Origin: Mycolicibacterium austroafricanum
Lineage (GTDB): Bacteria; Actinomycetota; Actinomycetes; Mycobacteriales; Mycobacteriaceae
Assembly (NCBI RefSeq): GCF_902705885.1
Contig: NZ_CACSIP010000028.1
Span: 1-64,000, forward strand
Direction of reading: 5' to 3'
Length of the DNA stretch: 64,000 bases
The notes under the pieces: generated by a model
Told to the model about the DNA's origin: nothing
The model's database searches: none
The model's input: only the letters and a program-made list of their open reading frames with translations
In this document: piece after piece, positions 41,466 to 51,010 of the stretch
Numbering within the stretch: position 1 is the stretch's first letter
How the letters are laid out: each line of letters starts with the position of its first letter
Made by a program: the position numbers and the translations under genes

Positions 41466-41499
41466 ACGTGACGTCGTGCGGCGACCTAGCGTCAGGGTC

Positions 41500-42411
41500 A
41501 TGACGGATCCGATTGCCCGGGGAATCGTCGTCGCCGTCGACGGTTCAGCCTCGTCGACCGCAGCGGTCGAATGGGCCGCTCGCGACGCCGAGCTGCATCA
41601 CGTTCCGCTCAAGGTGGTGCACGTCGTCGCTCCCCTGACATTCGTCGCCGAGGGGTGGTCGGCGTTTCCGAGCGAGGTCTACTCCCAGGCCCAGGAGGAC
41701 GAGGCAGCTCGAATCCTGGAACAGGCTCACAAGGTAGCCGTCGAGGCGGCCGCCCCTGACAGGGCCTCGCAGGTGACCAGTGAGGTGCTGCACGAACCGA
41801 TCGTGCCGGGCCTTGTCGACCTCTCCAAGACCGCCGGCATGGTCGTGGTGGGCTGCCGCGGCGAAGGCGGGGTGGCGGGCGCGCTGCTGGGCTCGGTCAG
41901 CTCCGGGCTGGTGCACCACGCGCACTGCCCGGTGGCGGTGATCCACGACGAGGACCCGGCTCCCCAACCGTCCCAGGCCCCCATTGTGGTGGGCGTCGAC
42001 GGCTCTCCCACCTCGGAACTGGCCACCGGCATCGCGTTCGATGAGGCCTCCCGGCGCGGGGTGGAGTTGGTGGCGCTGCACGCGTGGACCGACATGGGTC
42101 CGCTGGAGTTTCCCCGCACGAACTGGGCGCCCATCGAATGGCGGAACTACAAGGAGCAGGAAGCGGAGGTGCTGGCCGAGCGGCTCAGCGGATACCGGGA
42201 GCGCTACCCCGATGTCGCCGTCCGCAAGGTGGTGGTCAGCGACAGACCGGCGCCTCGCCTGCTCGAGCAGGCCGAGGATGCGCAGCTCGTCGTGGTGGGC
42301 AGTCACGGCCGCGGTGGCTTCACCGGCATGCTGCTGGGATCGGTAGCCCGGGCGGTCGTGCATTCGTCGATGGTTCCGGTGATCGTCGCCCGCACGCCCG
42401 AACACCGATGA
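41500..42411 (+). CDS. Tandem universal stress protein (two Usp domains)
   Basis: This 303-aa protein has two Usp domains. The first has VVAVDGSASSTAAVEWAARD and GCRGEGGVAGALLGSVSSGL; the second has VVGVDGSPTSELATGIAFDE and GSHGRGGFTGMLLGSVARAV. Both keep the G-2x-G-9x-G-S ATP-binding pattern, typical of mycobacterial tandem Usp proteins linked to dormancy. ATG 41500 is chosen by homology; upstream in-frame sequence holds the candidate DosR box. Confidence 0.88.
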   Translation: MTDPIARGIVVAVDGSASSTAAVEWAARDAELHHVPLKVVHVVAPLTFVAEGWSAFPSEVYSQAQEDEAARILEQAHKVAVEAAAPDRASQVTSEVLHEPIVPGLVDLSKTAGMVVVGCRGEGGVAGALLGSVSSGLVHHAHCPVAVIHDEDPAPQPSQAPIVVGVDGSPTSELATGIAFDEASRRGVELVALHAWTDMGPLEFPRTNWAPIEWRNYKEQEAEVLAERLSGYRERYPDVAVRKVVVSDRPAPRLLEQAEDAQLVVVGSHGRGGFTGMLLGSVARAVVHSSMVPVIVARTPEHR

Positions 42412-42457
42412 TCTGAAATACAATTCGCGGTACCCGACGTCTGAGAGGTTTTCGCCG

Positions 42458-43333
42458 GTGGCAGTTCGTGTGGTGATGGGATATGACGGCTCGCAGGAGT
42501 CGGGCACCGCGATCGACGTCGGGGTGTCGTTGTTTCCAGGGGCGCACGGTTGGATCACCTATCTGTGGGTCCCGCCCTTCGCCAGCGAAAAGGTGCGGCA
42601 GCGGTTGCGCTCGCGTGCCCGCGACACCGACGAGCTGGTCGCGTTGGTCGAGCAGGAGGGGGAACGCGAGGCCCAGCGTGTCGTCACCACGGGTGTGACG
42701 TTGGCCGGTGCCGCCGGGTGGGACGCCGAGCCCCTGTTGAAGCGGACCTGGGGAGGGGAAGGCTGGCGCATCGCACAGGTCGCCGAGGAGGTCGACGCGG
42801 ACCTGGTCATCGTCGGCTCTCGCGGGCTGGGGGGCGCCAAGGCGTTTCTGGGCAGCGTTTCGGACCTGGTGGTGCACTACTGCGCGCGGCCGATGGTCGT
42901 CGTGCCGCATCCGATGTTGTCCACCGAACACGAGGCACTGGCCGGCGGGCCGGTGATCGTGGGCTGGGATGGCTCCGCCGGTGCCGAGAAGGCGCTCGAG
43001 GCAGCCATGCGCTTGCTCCCGGACAGGGATCTGTTGCTGGTCTCGGTCGACAACGATGACCCTGTCGACGAACCGGCATCTGTCGACGCCGAGGTGTTGG
43101 GCAGCCGAAAGGTCGAGAGGCTCAGGGTCGAACGTGGTCACGGCTTCCCCGCTCACGCATGCGCGGATGCATTGATCAGCGCTGCGCGAGACCACGACGC
43201 GGCGGTCATCGTGGTCGGTTCGCGCGGCCGCTCAGCGGCACGGAAGATCCTGCTGGGCAGTGTCGCCATGGCCACGCTGCACAACGCTGAGCGGCCGGTC
43301 ATGGTCGTTCCCAGCGAGTGGGAAGTTCCGTAA
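42458..43333 (+). CDS. Tandem universal stress protein (second gene)
   Basis: This 291-aa protein is another two-domain Usp: VVMGYDGSQESGTAIDVGVS and GSRGLGGAKAFLGSVSDLVV, then VIVGWDGSAGAEKALEAAMR and GSRGRSAARKILLGSVAMAT. It differs markedly from the preceding Usp, so it is not a recent duplication. The GTG 42458 follows a 46-base gap, so it is probably in the same operon. Confidence 0.86.
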   Translation: MAVRVVMGYDGSQESGTAIDVGVSLFPGAHGWITYLWVPPFASEKVRQRLRSRARDTDELVALVEQEGEREAQRVVTTGVTLAGAAGWDAEPLLKRTWGGEGWRIAQVAEEVDADLVIVGSRGLGGAKAFLGSVSDLVVHYCARPMVVVPHPMLSTEHEALAGGPVIVGWDGSAGAEKALEAAMRLLPDRDLLLVSVDNDDPVDEPASVDAEVLGSRKVERLRVERGHGFPAHACADALISAARDHDAAVIVVGSRGRSAARKILLGSVAMATLHNAERPVMVVPSEWEVP

Positions 43334-43673
43334 GCCACCACCCCGATCAGCTGCGAATAGCACGCTCGACGTCGCCGGCCGAGAGTTCTGAGAACGGCCG
43401 CGTCCGGTCCATCGGTGCTGGGCTGGGAGATCCGCGGACAGAGCCCGGAAAGCATTCTGCTGGGCTGTGATTCGCGGATCGGGATGCCGGGCGAGTGGTT
43501 CTTCTCACTGCGGCCCGATGGCCGGTCCCGCTGCCGCCTCGGGCCAGCGGTGGTGACCGACAAGCATCATCAGTATTCTGCGTTTTGGACAGAGATCGTG
43601 CGGGTAAACCCTCGCCGTCCGTCGGGGAGCAACGACGCCGGCCTCGGGTCAGATACGAGAACAGGCGGTCCAG
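43334..43673. other. 340-base gap, contains a short coding fragment
   Basis: No complete gene. In one plus-strand frame around 43397-43520 the sequence VLGWEIRGQSPESILLGCDS followed by RIGMPGEWFFSLRPDG resembles the C-terminal part of DUF2867-type proteins, then the similarity stops. I read it as a decayed fragment. The remaining sequence is the promoter region of the cutinase. Confidence 0.35.
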
Positions 43674-44354
43674 ATGAACAGAATCGGTCGTTGGTTTGCA
43701 GGAGTCGCCTCCGTGGTGGTGGCCGCCGCGGGTTCGGTCGTCGTCGCGGCACCGTCGTACGCCGCCCCGTGTCCCGACGTCGAGGTCGTGTTCGCCCGCG
43801 GCACATTCGAACCGCCCGGGATCGGCGCCACCGGCCAGGCGTTCGTGGATTCGCTGCGATCGAAGACCAACGGCAAGTCCGTCGATGTCTACGCGGTGAA
43901 TTACCCTGCCTCCCTTGACTTCGCCGCCGCCGCCGACGGAGTCATCGACGCGAGCAACCGGGTCGTGGACATGGCGGCGAACTGCCCGAACACCGACATC
44001 GTCCTCGGCGGCTTCTCGCAGGGGGCGGCGGTCGCTGCCTACATCACCGAGGACGCCATTCCCGAGGGCTACACACCACCTCCCGGTATGACCGGACCGA
44101 TGCCGCCGTCGGTGGCCGATCAGGTGGCCGCGGTGGCGCTGTTCGGAAAGCCGTCCACTGGTTTTCTGCAGATGCTCAACACCGGCGCTCCTCCCATCGT
44201 CGTCGGGCCGGCGTACGAGTCCAAGACGCTCGACCTGTGCATCCCGGAAGACCCGGTGTGTTCTCCGTCCGGCGGCGACGGCGGCGCGCACAGCGCCTAC
44301 ACGCTGCGGGGCCTGACGGACCAGGCGGCGGACTTCGCGGCGAGCAAGCTGTAA
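43674..44354 (+). CDS. Secreted cutinase-family esterase
   Basis: This 226-aa protein has a Sec signal peptide (basic start, hydrophobic VASVVVAAAGSVVVA, cleavage near SYA-APC at about residue 31). The alpha/beta hydrolase core has the nucleophile LGGFSQGAAV (Ser115), Asp in PEDPVC and His in GGAHSAYT; four Cys can form the two disulfides typical of cutinases. The mycobacterial Culp family acts on long-chain esters, phospholipids or cell-wall lipids. It stands alone after the USP pair. Confidence 0.93.
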   Translation: MNRIGRWFAGVASVVVAAAGSVVVAAPSYAAPCPDVEVVFARGTFEPPGIGATGQAFVDSLRSKTNGKSVDVYAVNYPASLDFAAAADGVIDASNRVVDMAANCPNTDIVLGGFSQGAAVAAYITEDAIPEGYTPPPGMTGPMPPSVADQVAAVALFGKPSTGFLQMLNTGAPPIVVGPAYESKTLDLCIPEDPVCSPSGGDGGAHSAYTLRGLTDQAADFAASKL

Positions 44355-44411
44355 ACCCCAGTTTTTGACACCCGTCAACACTGTGATCGGGCTCACTGCT
44401 AGGTTCGTCGC

Positions 44412-46409
44412 GTGGCTCGCCCTGCAGACCTCCTCATCGAACGTCCCGCCGACCTCAGCGCCGACTGGTTGACCGCAATCCTCGGTCAAGGCCGCATCTC
44501 GGGGTTCACCACCGAGCGGATCGGCACCGGCCAGATGAGCGAGTGCTACCGCGTCGCTCTGACGTATGCCGACACGGGCGCAGGCGGCCCCACGTCGGTC
44601 GTGCTCAAAGTCGCCGCAACCGATCCCAACAGCAGGCAGACCGGGATGGCACTCGGTCTCTACGCGCGCGAGGTCCGTTTCTACACCGACATCGCGCCGG
44701 GGCTGCCCGGCCCGGTGGCACCGTGTCATCACGCCGCCTACGACCCGGAGACCGGCGCCTTCGATCTCCTGCTCGGTGACGCGGCGCCAGCCGTCGTCGG
44801 CGACGAAATCCGCGGCGCGACAGCGGACCAAGCGGAGCTGGCGGTCGCCGAACTCGGCCGGGTTCATGGTCCGCTACTGAGCGACACCACGCTGGCCGGC
44901 GCCGACTGGCTCAACCGCGAGTCGCCGGTGAACCAGGCGCTGCTGGCCCAACTGTGGGCCGGCTTCTCCGAGCGCTTCGGCACCGCGATCGACCCGGTAC
45001 ACCGCGAGGTGTGCGAACGGCTGGTCGCTGCATTCGACGCGTACGTCGCCGCCGAGGCCGACGGGCACCGGGTCCACGGCCTGGTGCACGGTGACTACCG
45101 CCTCGACAACATGCTGTTCGGCCAACCCGGCGCGGACCGGGCGCTGACCGTGGTGGATTGGCAGACGGTCACATGGGGGCCGGCGTTCACCGACGTCGCC
45201 TACTTCCTCGGCTGCGCCCTGCCGGTCGAGGTACGCCGCGACAACTACGACCGGCTACTGCGCGCCTACCACCGAGCACTGGGTCCCGAGACACCCGTCG
45301 ACCTGGACGCCGTCCGCGACGGGGTTCGCCGCCAGAGCTTCTTCGGCGTGATGATGGCGATCATCTCGTCCATGCTCGTCGAGCGCACCGAGCGCGGCGA
45401 CCAGATGTTCATGACGATGCTGGCCCGGCACTGCGAACACGTGCTGGACACCGGGGCGCTGGCCGTACTGCCGGAAGCCGTGCTGCCCGAACCACTCTCG
45501 CCCCTTGCCGGGGATGAGGGTCCGCACCCGCCGACCGCTGAAGAGCTGTGGAACGAGAGCTGGTACTTCGATTTCGCCGACGCCGGCCAGGATGTCGGCG
45601 GGTGGGTGCGCCTCGGGCTGGTGCCGAACCAGAAGACCGCCTGGATCAACGCGCTGGTGTGCGGGCCGGACATGCCCACGGTCGCCATCGTCGACTTCGC
45701 CGCGCAACTGCCGGCCGACCCGTCAGAGATCCGCACCGAGTCGGCGCACCTCACATTCGACGCCAGCGAACCACTGCAGACCTACCGGGTGACCGTCCAC
45801 GGCCGCGGTGAGGTTTTCGACGACCCGGCGGACCTGCTGCGCGGTGAGCGCGGCCGGCCGACGGAGTTGACGATGGACCTCGTCTGGACCACCGCGGGCA
45901 CTCCCTATCAGTACCGCATCACCCCGCGCTACGAGATCGCCTGCACCGTAACCGGGGCCGTGACCGCCGACGGCCGGGCGTACCACTTCGACGCGGTCGC
46001 CGGTCAGCGGGATCACTCGTGGGGAGTCCGCGACTGGTGGGCCATGGACTGGGTGTGGCACGCCCTGCATCTCGACGACGGCACCCATCTGCACGGCGTC
46101 GACCTCCGCATTCCCGGCATGCCCCCGATGGGCATCGGCTATCTGCAACCACCGGGGTCGCCGCTCACCGAACTAACGACGGTCAGCGCCGAGGCCACCT
46201 TCGCCGACAACGGGTTGCCCGTCTCGACGTCGCTGACCCTGCAGCCCGGCGATGTGACCGTCGACGCCGAGATCCGCGGGCACGCCCCGGTCCGGCTGGG
46301 TGCCGACGACGGGCGTGTCAGCTACTTTCCGCGCGCCTGGGCGACCGTCACCACCGGCGACGGCCGCACCGGCATCGGCTGGCTGGAGTGGAACCGCAAC
46401 GCAGGCTGA
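44412..46409 (+). CDS. Phosphotransferase-like kinase fused to a DUF7064/DUF7065-type domain
   Basis: This 665-aa protein (GTG start) has an N-terminal aminoglycoside-phosphotransferase/ecdysteroid-kinase-like fold with catalytic loop VHGDYRLDNMLFG and metal-binding VVDWQT. From about residue 380 it continues into a beta-rich domain (ESWYFDFADAGQDVGGWVRL, then GQRDHSWGVRDWWAMDWVWH) of the DUF7064/7065 type often linked to steroid or lipid catabolism. Kinase plus binding domain in one chain suggests phosphorylation of a hydrophobic ligand. Whether both halves always occur fused is not known to me. Confidence 0.82.
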   Translation: MARPADLLIERPADLSADWLTAILGQGRISGFTTERIGTGQMSECYRVALTYADTGAGGPTSVVLKVAATDPNSRQTGMALGLYAREVRFYTDIAPGLPGPVAPCHHAAYDPETGAFDLLLGDAAPAVVGDEIRGATADQAELAVAELGRVHGPLLSDTTLAGADWLNRESPVNQALLAQLWAGFSERFGTAIDPVHREVCERLVAAFDAYVAAEADGHRVHGLVHGDYRLDNMLFGQPGADRALTVVDWQTVTWGPAFTDVAYFLGCALPVEVRRDNYDRLLRAYHRALGPETPVDLDAVRDGVRRQSFFGVMMAIISSMLVERTERGDQMFMTMLARHCEHVLDTGALAVLPEAVLPEPLSPLAGDEGPHPPTAEELWNESWYFDFADAGQDVGGWVRLGLVPNQKTAWINALVCGPDMPTVAIVDFAAQLPADPSEIRTESAHLTFDASEPLQTYRVTVHGRGEVFDDPADLLRGERGRPTELTMDLVWTTAGTPYQYRITPRYEIACTVTGAVTADGRAYHFDAVAGQRDHSWGVRDWWAMDWVWHALHLDDGTHLHGVDLRIPGMPPMGIGYLQPPGSPLTELTTVSAEATFADNGLPVSTSLTLQPGDVTVDAEIRGHAPVRLGADDGRVSYFPRAWATVTTGDGRTGIGWLEWNRNAG

Positions 46410-46416
46410 CGCCGGG

Positions 46417-48597
46417 TCACTTCCGCGCGCTGCGGGTTCCCTTCTTGACCAACCCCCGCTTGCGGGGTGCCGCGGTGGATTTCGGCCGCTTCGAGGGTGG
46501 CACCTCAGACGCCATCACCGCATCGGCGCGCGCCCAAGCCCGGTGCAGACCCAGCGCGGCAACAAGTTCCGCAGAGAAGGACTTGTCGGCGTCGCTACTG
46601 ATCAGCACACCGGGGGCGCCCCGGTCGATCCCGGCGGCGTCGAGCAACGAGACCCCGTCCCCCCAGGCACCCATCGCCTTACAGTGCCGGAAGAGCTCCT
46701 GCAGCATCACCACGACCTTGATGTCGGTGGTCGGTGTGGTGCCTGCCGCGACGACGATCGCGTCGAACTCGATCGAGCGGGCTGTGGTGAAAGTGCGCTG
46801 CACCACCACCGAGCGGCGTCCCGACTTCAGGGTGCCGCCGACGGGTGCGGTGACCAGCACCTCGACGCCCAGCTTCTCCAGAGCCTTGGTCAACGTCGTG
46901 ACGCCGGCCAGATCCGATCCCGCGTCGGCGATCACCGCCACCTTGCGACCGGCGACCGGCCCCGGCTCGGTGACGACCTGGGACAGCGCCGCCGAGGTGG
47001 TGACGTCCTCGGGCGGGTTTCCCTTGGGTGCAGGAAGTCCCAGACCGTCCGCGACCTGCCTGCACAGTTCGGAGTCGACGTTGGCGAGCACCTCGAGTTC
47101 GCGTTCCTTGATGGATTGCTCGTAGCACTTGCCCAGCTCGAAGGTGAACGCCTCGATGACGTGCACCTGCTCGACCTTCGTCAGGCTGCGGTAGAACATC
47201 GCGGCCTGGGTGAAGTGGTCGCTGAACGAGACCGGCTCCGCGCGCTCGACTGGACCGTCGACAGCGCGGGGCGTGGGAACGTAGCCGCCTTCCTCGGCGG
47301 TGGCGACCAGCGGTTCACCCCCGTCGATGCTGTTGCGCAGGTACGGCGCCTGCCCGGTGTGCACGGCGGTCTGGTGCATGCCGTCGCGCAGCATGTCGTT
47401 GACCGGGCAGTGCGGCCGGTTGATCGGTAGCTGCGTGAAGTTGGGTCCGCCAAGCCGCGTGAGCTGGGTGTCCAGATAGGAGAACAGCCGGGCCTGCATC
47501 AGGGGGTCATTGGTGACCTCGATCCCCGGTACCAGGTTGCCGGTGTGGAACGCGACCTGTTCGGTCTCGGCGAAGTAGTTGGTGGGGTTGCGGTCCAGGG
47601 TCAACTTGCCGATCAGCTGCACCGGCGCCAGCTCCTCGGGCACGATCTTGGTCGGGTCCAAAAGGTCGATGCCCTCGAAGGTTTCGGTGCCGTCGTCGGG
47701 CATCACCTGGATGCCCAGTTCGTATTCCAGGGGAGCGCCCGCCTCGATCCCGTCGGCCATGTCGCGGCGGTGGAAGTCCGGATCAACCCCGGCGGTGATC
47801 TGTGCTTCCTCCCACACCAGCGAATGCACCCCGGCGACCGGCTTCCAGTGGAACTTCACCAGGCTGGTCTTGCCCTTGGCATTGACGAGCCTGAAGGTGT
47901 GTACGCCGAAGCCTTCCATGGTCCGGTACGAGCGCGGGATGCCGCGGTCACTCATGTTCCAGAAGACGTGATGGGTGGCCTCGGTGTGCAGTGACACGAA
48001 GTCCCAGAACGTGTCGTGCGCCGACTGCGCCTGCGGGATCTCGCGGTCGGGGTGGGGCTTTCCCGCGTGGATGATGTCGGGGAACTTGATGCCGTCCTGG
48101 ATGAAGAACACTGGGATGTTGTTGCCGACGAGGTCGAAGTTGCCCTGGTCGGTGTAGAACTTCACCGCAAAACCGCGGGTGTCGCGGACGGTGTCGGCCG
48201 AGCCGCGCGATCCCAGGACGGTGGAGAAGCGGCAGAATACGTCGGTGCGCTTGCCCTTGTCGGCGAGGAACTCCGCTTTCGTGACGTTGGCCGCGTTGCC
48301 ATAAGCCTCGAAGGTGCCGTGCGCGGCGGCGCCACGGGCGTGCACCACGCGTTCCGGGATGCGCTCGTGGTCGAAGTGGGTGATCTTCTCGCGGAGGTGG
48401 AAATCCTCCATCAGCGTCGGTCCCCGGTTGCCGGCCTTGAGTGAGTGGTCCGTGTCGGGCAGCCGCAGGCCTTGCGCAGTGGTCAGGTAGCGGCCGGTCT
48501 GCGCGCGCGAATCCATGTGTCCTGCCGCATCTTCGGGCGCACCGGCAGGTCCAACGGCGGGCGGGGCGGTCTGGTCTCGATTGCGTGAGGGGGGCAT
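46417..48597 (-). CDS. katE: Large-subunit (HPII-type) catalase
   Basis: This 726-aa catalase has the core motif FDHERIPERVVHARGAAAHG around the catalytic His, the heme-ligand Tyr region RLFSYLDTQLTRLG, and a C-terminal class-I glutamine amidotransferase-like domain (GRKVAVIADAGSDLAGVTTL) that marks the large HPII type. It decomposes H2O2. The C-terminus is basic (KRPKSTAAPRKRGLVKKGTR). A SigF-like promoter, GTTT-15-GGGTAC, lies about 85 bases upstream at 48680-48704. Confidence 0.95.
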   Translation of the reverse strand: MPPSRNRDQTAPPAVGPAGAPEDAAGHMDSRAQTGRYLTTAQGLRLPDTDHSLKAGNRGPTLMEDFHLREKITHFDHERIPERVVHARGAAAHGTFEAYGNAANVTKAEFLADKGKRTDVFCRFSTVLGSRGSADTVRDTRGFAVKFYTDQGNFDLVGNNIPVFFIQDGIKFPDIIHAGKPHPDREIPQAQSAHDTFWDFVSLHTEATHHVFWNMSDRGIPRSYRTMEGFGVHTFRLVNAKGKTSLVKFHWKPVAGVHSLVWEEAQITAGVDPDFHRRDMADGIEAGAPLEYELGIQVMPDDGTETFEGIDLLDPTKIVPEELAPVQLIGKLTLDRNPTNYFAETEQVAFHTGNLVPGIEVTNDPLMQARLFSYLDTQLTRLGGPNFTQLPINRPHCPVNDMLRDGMHQTAVHTGQAPYLRNSIDGGEPLVATAEEGGYVPTPRAVDGPVERAEPVSFSDHFTQAAMFYRSLTKVEQVHVIEAFTFELGKCYEQSIKERELEVLANVDSELCRQVADGLGLPAPKGNPPEDVTTSAALSQVVTEPGPVAGRKVAVIADAGSDLAGVTTLTKALEKLGVEVLVTAPVGGTLKSGRRSVVVQRTFTTARSIEFDAIVVAAGTTPTTDIKVVVMLQELFRHCKAMGAWGDGVSLLDAAGIDRGAPGVLISSDADKSFSAELVAALGLHRAWARADAVMASEVPPSKRPKSTAAPRKRGLVKKGTRSARK

Positions 48598-48679
48598 CAG
48601 TGCTCCAAGCGATACGTCGATTGCGGCGGCTACATCGGGCGGGCCATGGCCGGCGCAGGGGCTACGCGCCGATCACGTG

Positions 48680-48704
48680 GTACCCGCTCGCTGAGCCGAC
48701 AAAC
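48680..48704 (-). promoter_or_regulatory. SigF-like promoter of katE
   Basis: On the minus strand GTTT (48701-48704) and GGGTAC (48680-48685) are separated by exactly 15 bases, matching the mycobacterial SigF consensus GTTT-N15-17-GGGTAT/C. KatE is SigF dependent in several mycobacteria (family knowledge). Confidence 0.55.
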
Positions 48705-48715
48705 ACCTACGGCAA

Positions 48716-49390
48716 TCAGCTCTCGGCCCGCTCCGCCTGCCGGTTGGCCTTCTCGGTCTCCGCCAACTCTTCGACCCGATCGGCGCGCGCCCGTTTGGCG
48801 GCCGCGGTCCCGCGCTTGTCGGACGCAGCCTCCAGCGTCGCCTTCGCCCCCTCCACGACCGTGCGTTCATCGGCCAGGATCGCCTCGTGCGCATCTTTTC
48901 TGGCCGCCTCGACTGCAGACGCCTTCTGGGTGGCGGCGGCCTGGGCCTCCTGCTTGAGCGCAGTGGTGCGCTGCTGCGCGTTCTCGGCCGCGTCGCCGGC
49001 ACGCTTGCGTGCCGCCCGGCGGGCCTCCTGCGTCTCCTGCTGGCGCGTCTCGTGCGCTTCCTGCTGTTCCTCGACCGCCTCGGTGAGGTCGGATCTCAGT
49101 GCCGCATCAGCCTTCTCGCGCTTGGCGTCCGCAGCTGCATCCAGCCTGGCCGCGCCCGCCAACGCATCGCTGCGGTCCACCAACGCGGTACCACTGGCCT
49201 GAAGGTTCACGTCTCCGAGCACTGACCCGACCGCCGCGTCGAGAGTGCCCAGCGAACGCTCGTAGAACAGACGTGCCGGTGTGTCTTCATCGAGCCGGGT
49301 CATCACCCGATCCTCGATGAGCTGCAACGGCAACCGAGCCAGCCGATACTGCAGCCTCAAGATGACGACCGGCACATTGACGATGTTCAT
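48716..49390 (-). CDS. Coiled-coil IF2-like stress protein
   Basis: This 224-aa protein has a hydrophobic N-terminus (MNIVNVPVVILRLQYRLARL) and then almost continuous Ala/Glu/Arg/Gln-rich helix, for example EEQQEAHETRQQETQEARRA. Such mycobacterial proteins are often annotated IF2-family, but no GTPase domain is present. GGAG before ATG 49390 fixes the start. It is followed upstream by the CsbD-like gene 26 bases away, in one operon with a stress flavour (near katE). Confidence 0.8.
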   Translation of the reverse strand: MNIVNVPVVILRLQYRLARLPLQLIEDRVMTRLDEDTPARLFYERSLGTLDAAVGSVLGDVNLQASGTALVDRSDALAGAARLDAAADAKREKADAALRSDLTEAVEEQQEAHETRQQETQEARRAARKRAGDAAENAQQRTTALKQEAQAAATQKASAVEAARKDAHEAILADERTVVEGAKATLEAASDKRGTAAAKRARADRVEELAETEKANRQAERAES

Positions 49391-49416
49391 GGTCCACTCC
49401 TGTGTCCGGATGGCGT

Positions 49417-49974
49417 TCACGGCAAGTCGGCTTCTTCGGTGATCGACTCGGCGCGCTGACGGAGCCGCTCGGCCTCCTGCTTGGCGCTCTCGGTCACCTT
49501 CACCGCGGTATCGTGCTCAGCGGCGGCTGCCACCAGGTCCTCCTGCGCCGCCTCGACCTCAGCGTGTTCCCGGTTCTTCGCCTGATGGACCTCATGTTGC
49601 GCCTCCGCCTGAGCCGCCACCGCCTCCCGGGCGACGGCGCTGCGGGCCGCCTGCTCGGCGAGGTGCTGCTCGTCCTGCTTCTGGGCCTGGATGTCGCCCT
49701 TGGCTTCCACGGCCTCGGTGTCCACCTCGACGCGTACCCGGGCGAGATCCGCTTCGGCCTTCGACAACTCGGTCAAAGCCTCGGTCGTCTCGGCGTCTGC
49801 GACGGTTTCGGCGACGTTGGCTTCCTTGCGCTCGCGCGCCTGGGTCTGCTCCAGCTGCCCCTCTGCGGTCAGCGAATCGTTTCCGATCACCGCGCCCGCG
49901 ATCTCCTTCGCCTTGCCTTTGACGGAATCGATCAGACCCTCGCGGGCCTGTCCGGACTTGTCACGGTCTGTCAT
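49417..49974 (-). CDS. CsbD-like coiled-coil stress protein
   Basis: This 185-aa protein has an N-terminal CsbD-like module (GLIDSVKGKAKEIAGAVIGN followed by DSLTAEGQLEQTQ), then a long charged coiled coil rich in Ala, Glu, Gln and Lys. CsbD proteins are general-stress proteins with no assigned reaction. ATG 49974 is chosen by homology; the open frame continues to 50046. It is the first gene of a two-gene operon with the IF2-like protein. Confidence 0.82.
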   Translation of the reverse strand: MTDRDKSGQAREGLIDSVKGKAKEIAGAVIGNDSLTAEGQLEQTQARERKEANVAETVADAETTEALTELSKAEADLARVRVEVDTEAVEAKGDIQAQKQDEQHLAEQAARSAVAREAVAAQAEAQHEVHQAKNREHAEVEAAQEDLVAAAAEHDTAVKVTESAKQEAERLRQRAESITEEADLP

Positions 49975-50104
49975 CGGTGAAACTCCTCTCGCCGGCCAAC
50001 TGCTGATTGGCTGCCCCCGAGGCATTCCCCGCTGCGCCCGTCTCAATCTTCATGTGACCAATCGCGCCCCGCCGACCTCTGCGCCGACGGGTTGTGGGGC
50101 CACA

Positions 50105-50971
50105 ATGGTTGTCATGGTGGTTTCGGACATCGGCGCCGTTCGCCGACAACTCGGTCAGGCGGTGTTCGGCATGGTCGCCGGACCGGAGGGGCCCGCGAAC
50201 CGGGCGCGGATCCACAACTCGCCGGGACCCAGGTGGTTCGGCGAGGAGCGGCCGATTCGACGGGTGCACGGCGACGCGTCGATGTTCGTCGGTGGTCTGC
50301 GCGCGCTGTTGCTGCAGTCAATGCATCCGCTGGCGATGGCCGGGGTCGCCGAGCACTCCGATTACCGGGGCGACCCGTGGGGCCGACTGGCCCGCACCAG
50401 CACGTTTCTGGCCGAGACCACCTTCGGCACGGCCAGCGACGCGCAGCGCGCGGTCGACCGGGTGCGAGGCATCCACACCCGGGTGCGCGGAACGGCCCCG
50501 GATGGTCGGCCCTACCGGGCGACCGATCCGCATCTGCTCGAATGGGTGCACATCGCGGAGGTCGACAGCTTTCTGCACGCCCACCAGCTCTACGGAGCCG
50601 CTCCGCTGGACGCACAGGGCCAAGACGAGTACGTCGCCGACACAGCTCGGGTGGCGATGGCGTTGGGGGTGCCGGACCCGCCGCGCAGCCAGCGGGAACT
50701 CACCGAGCGGATCGAGGCCTACCGGCCGGAGCTGAAGAGCACCGCTGCCGCCCGGGAGGCAGCACGGTTTCTGCTGCTGACCCCGCCGCTGCCCCTGATC
50801 GCCCGAGGTCCCTATGCGGTCCTGGCCGCCAGTTCGGTCGCGATGCTGCCCTCGTGGGCGCGGGCACCCCTGTGGTTGCCGTACCTGCCCCCGGTGGAGA
50901 CGACGGTGGTGCGCGCGACCGGGAGGATCTTGGTCGGCGGTATCCGCTGGGCGTTGGCTGCAAACGCCTGA
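50105..50971 (+). CDS. DUF2236 (MpaB/latex-clearing-like) protein
   Basis: This 288-aa protein has family signatures FVGGLRALLLQSMHPLAMAG, DPWGRLARTSTFLAETTFG and LLEWVHIAEVDSFLHAHQLY; the conserved His and acidic residues form a heme-like or metal site in characterised members (latex oxygenase Lcp, ER-bound oxygenases). The substrate is unknown. ATG 50105 or 50114 are equally possible; upstream in-frame sequence overlaps the divergent CsbD gene and is not used. Confidence 0.85.
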   Translation: MVVMVVSDIGAVRRQLGQAVFGMVAGPEGPANRARIHNSPGPRWFGEERPIRRVHGDASMFVGGLRALLLQSMHPLAMAGVAEHSDYRGDPWGRLARTSTFLAETTFGTASDAQRAVDRVRGIHTRVRGTAPDGRPYRATDPHLLEWVHIAEVDSFLHAHQLYGAAPLDAQGQDEYVADTARVAMALGVPDPPRSQRELTERIEAYRPELKSTAAAREAARFLLLTPPLPLIARGPYAVLAASSVAMLPSWARAPLWLPYLPPVETTVVRATGRILVGGIRWALAANA

Positions 50972-51010
50972 TCCCCGTTTCGTCGGCGGCAGACCGGGAA
51001 CAGCACCGGT

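Noticed and set aside
49691..50104. Plus-strand extension upstream of the DUF2236 gene
   Set aside because: It lies antisense to the CsbD-like gene and has no homology; the family's N-terminus begins after 50105.
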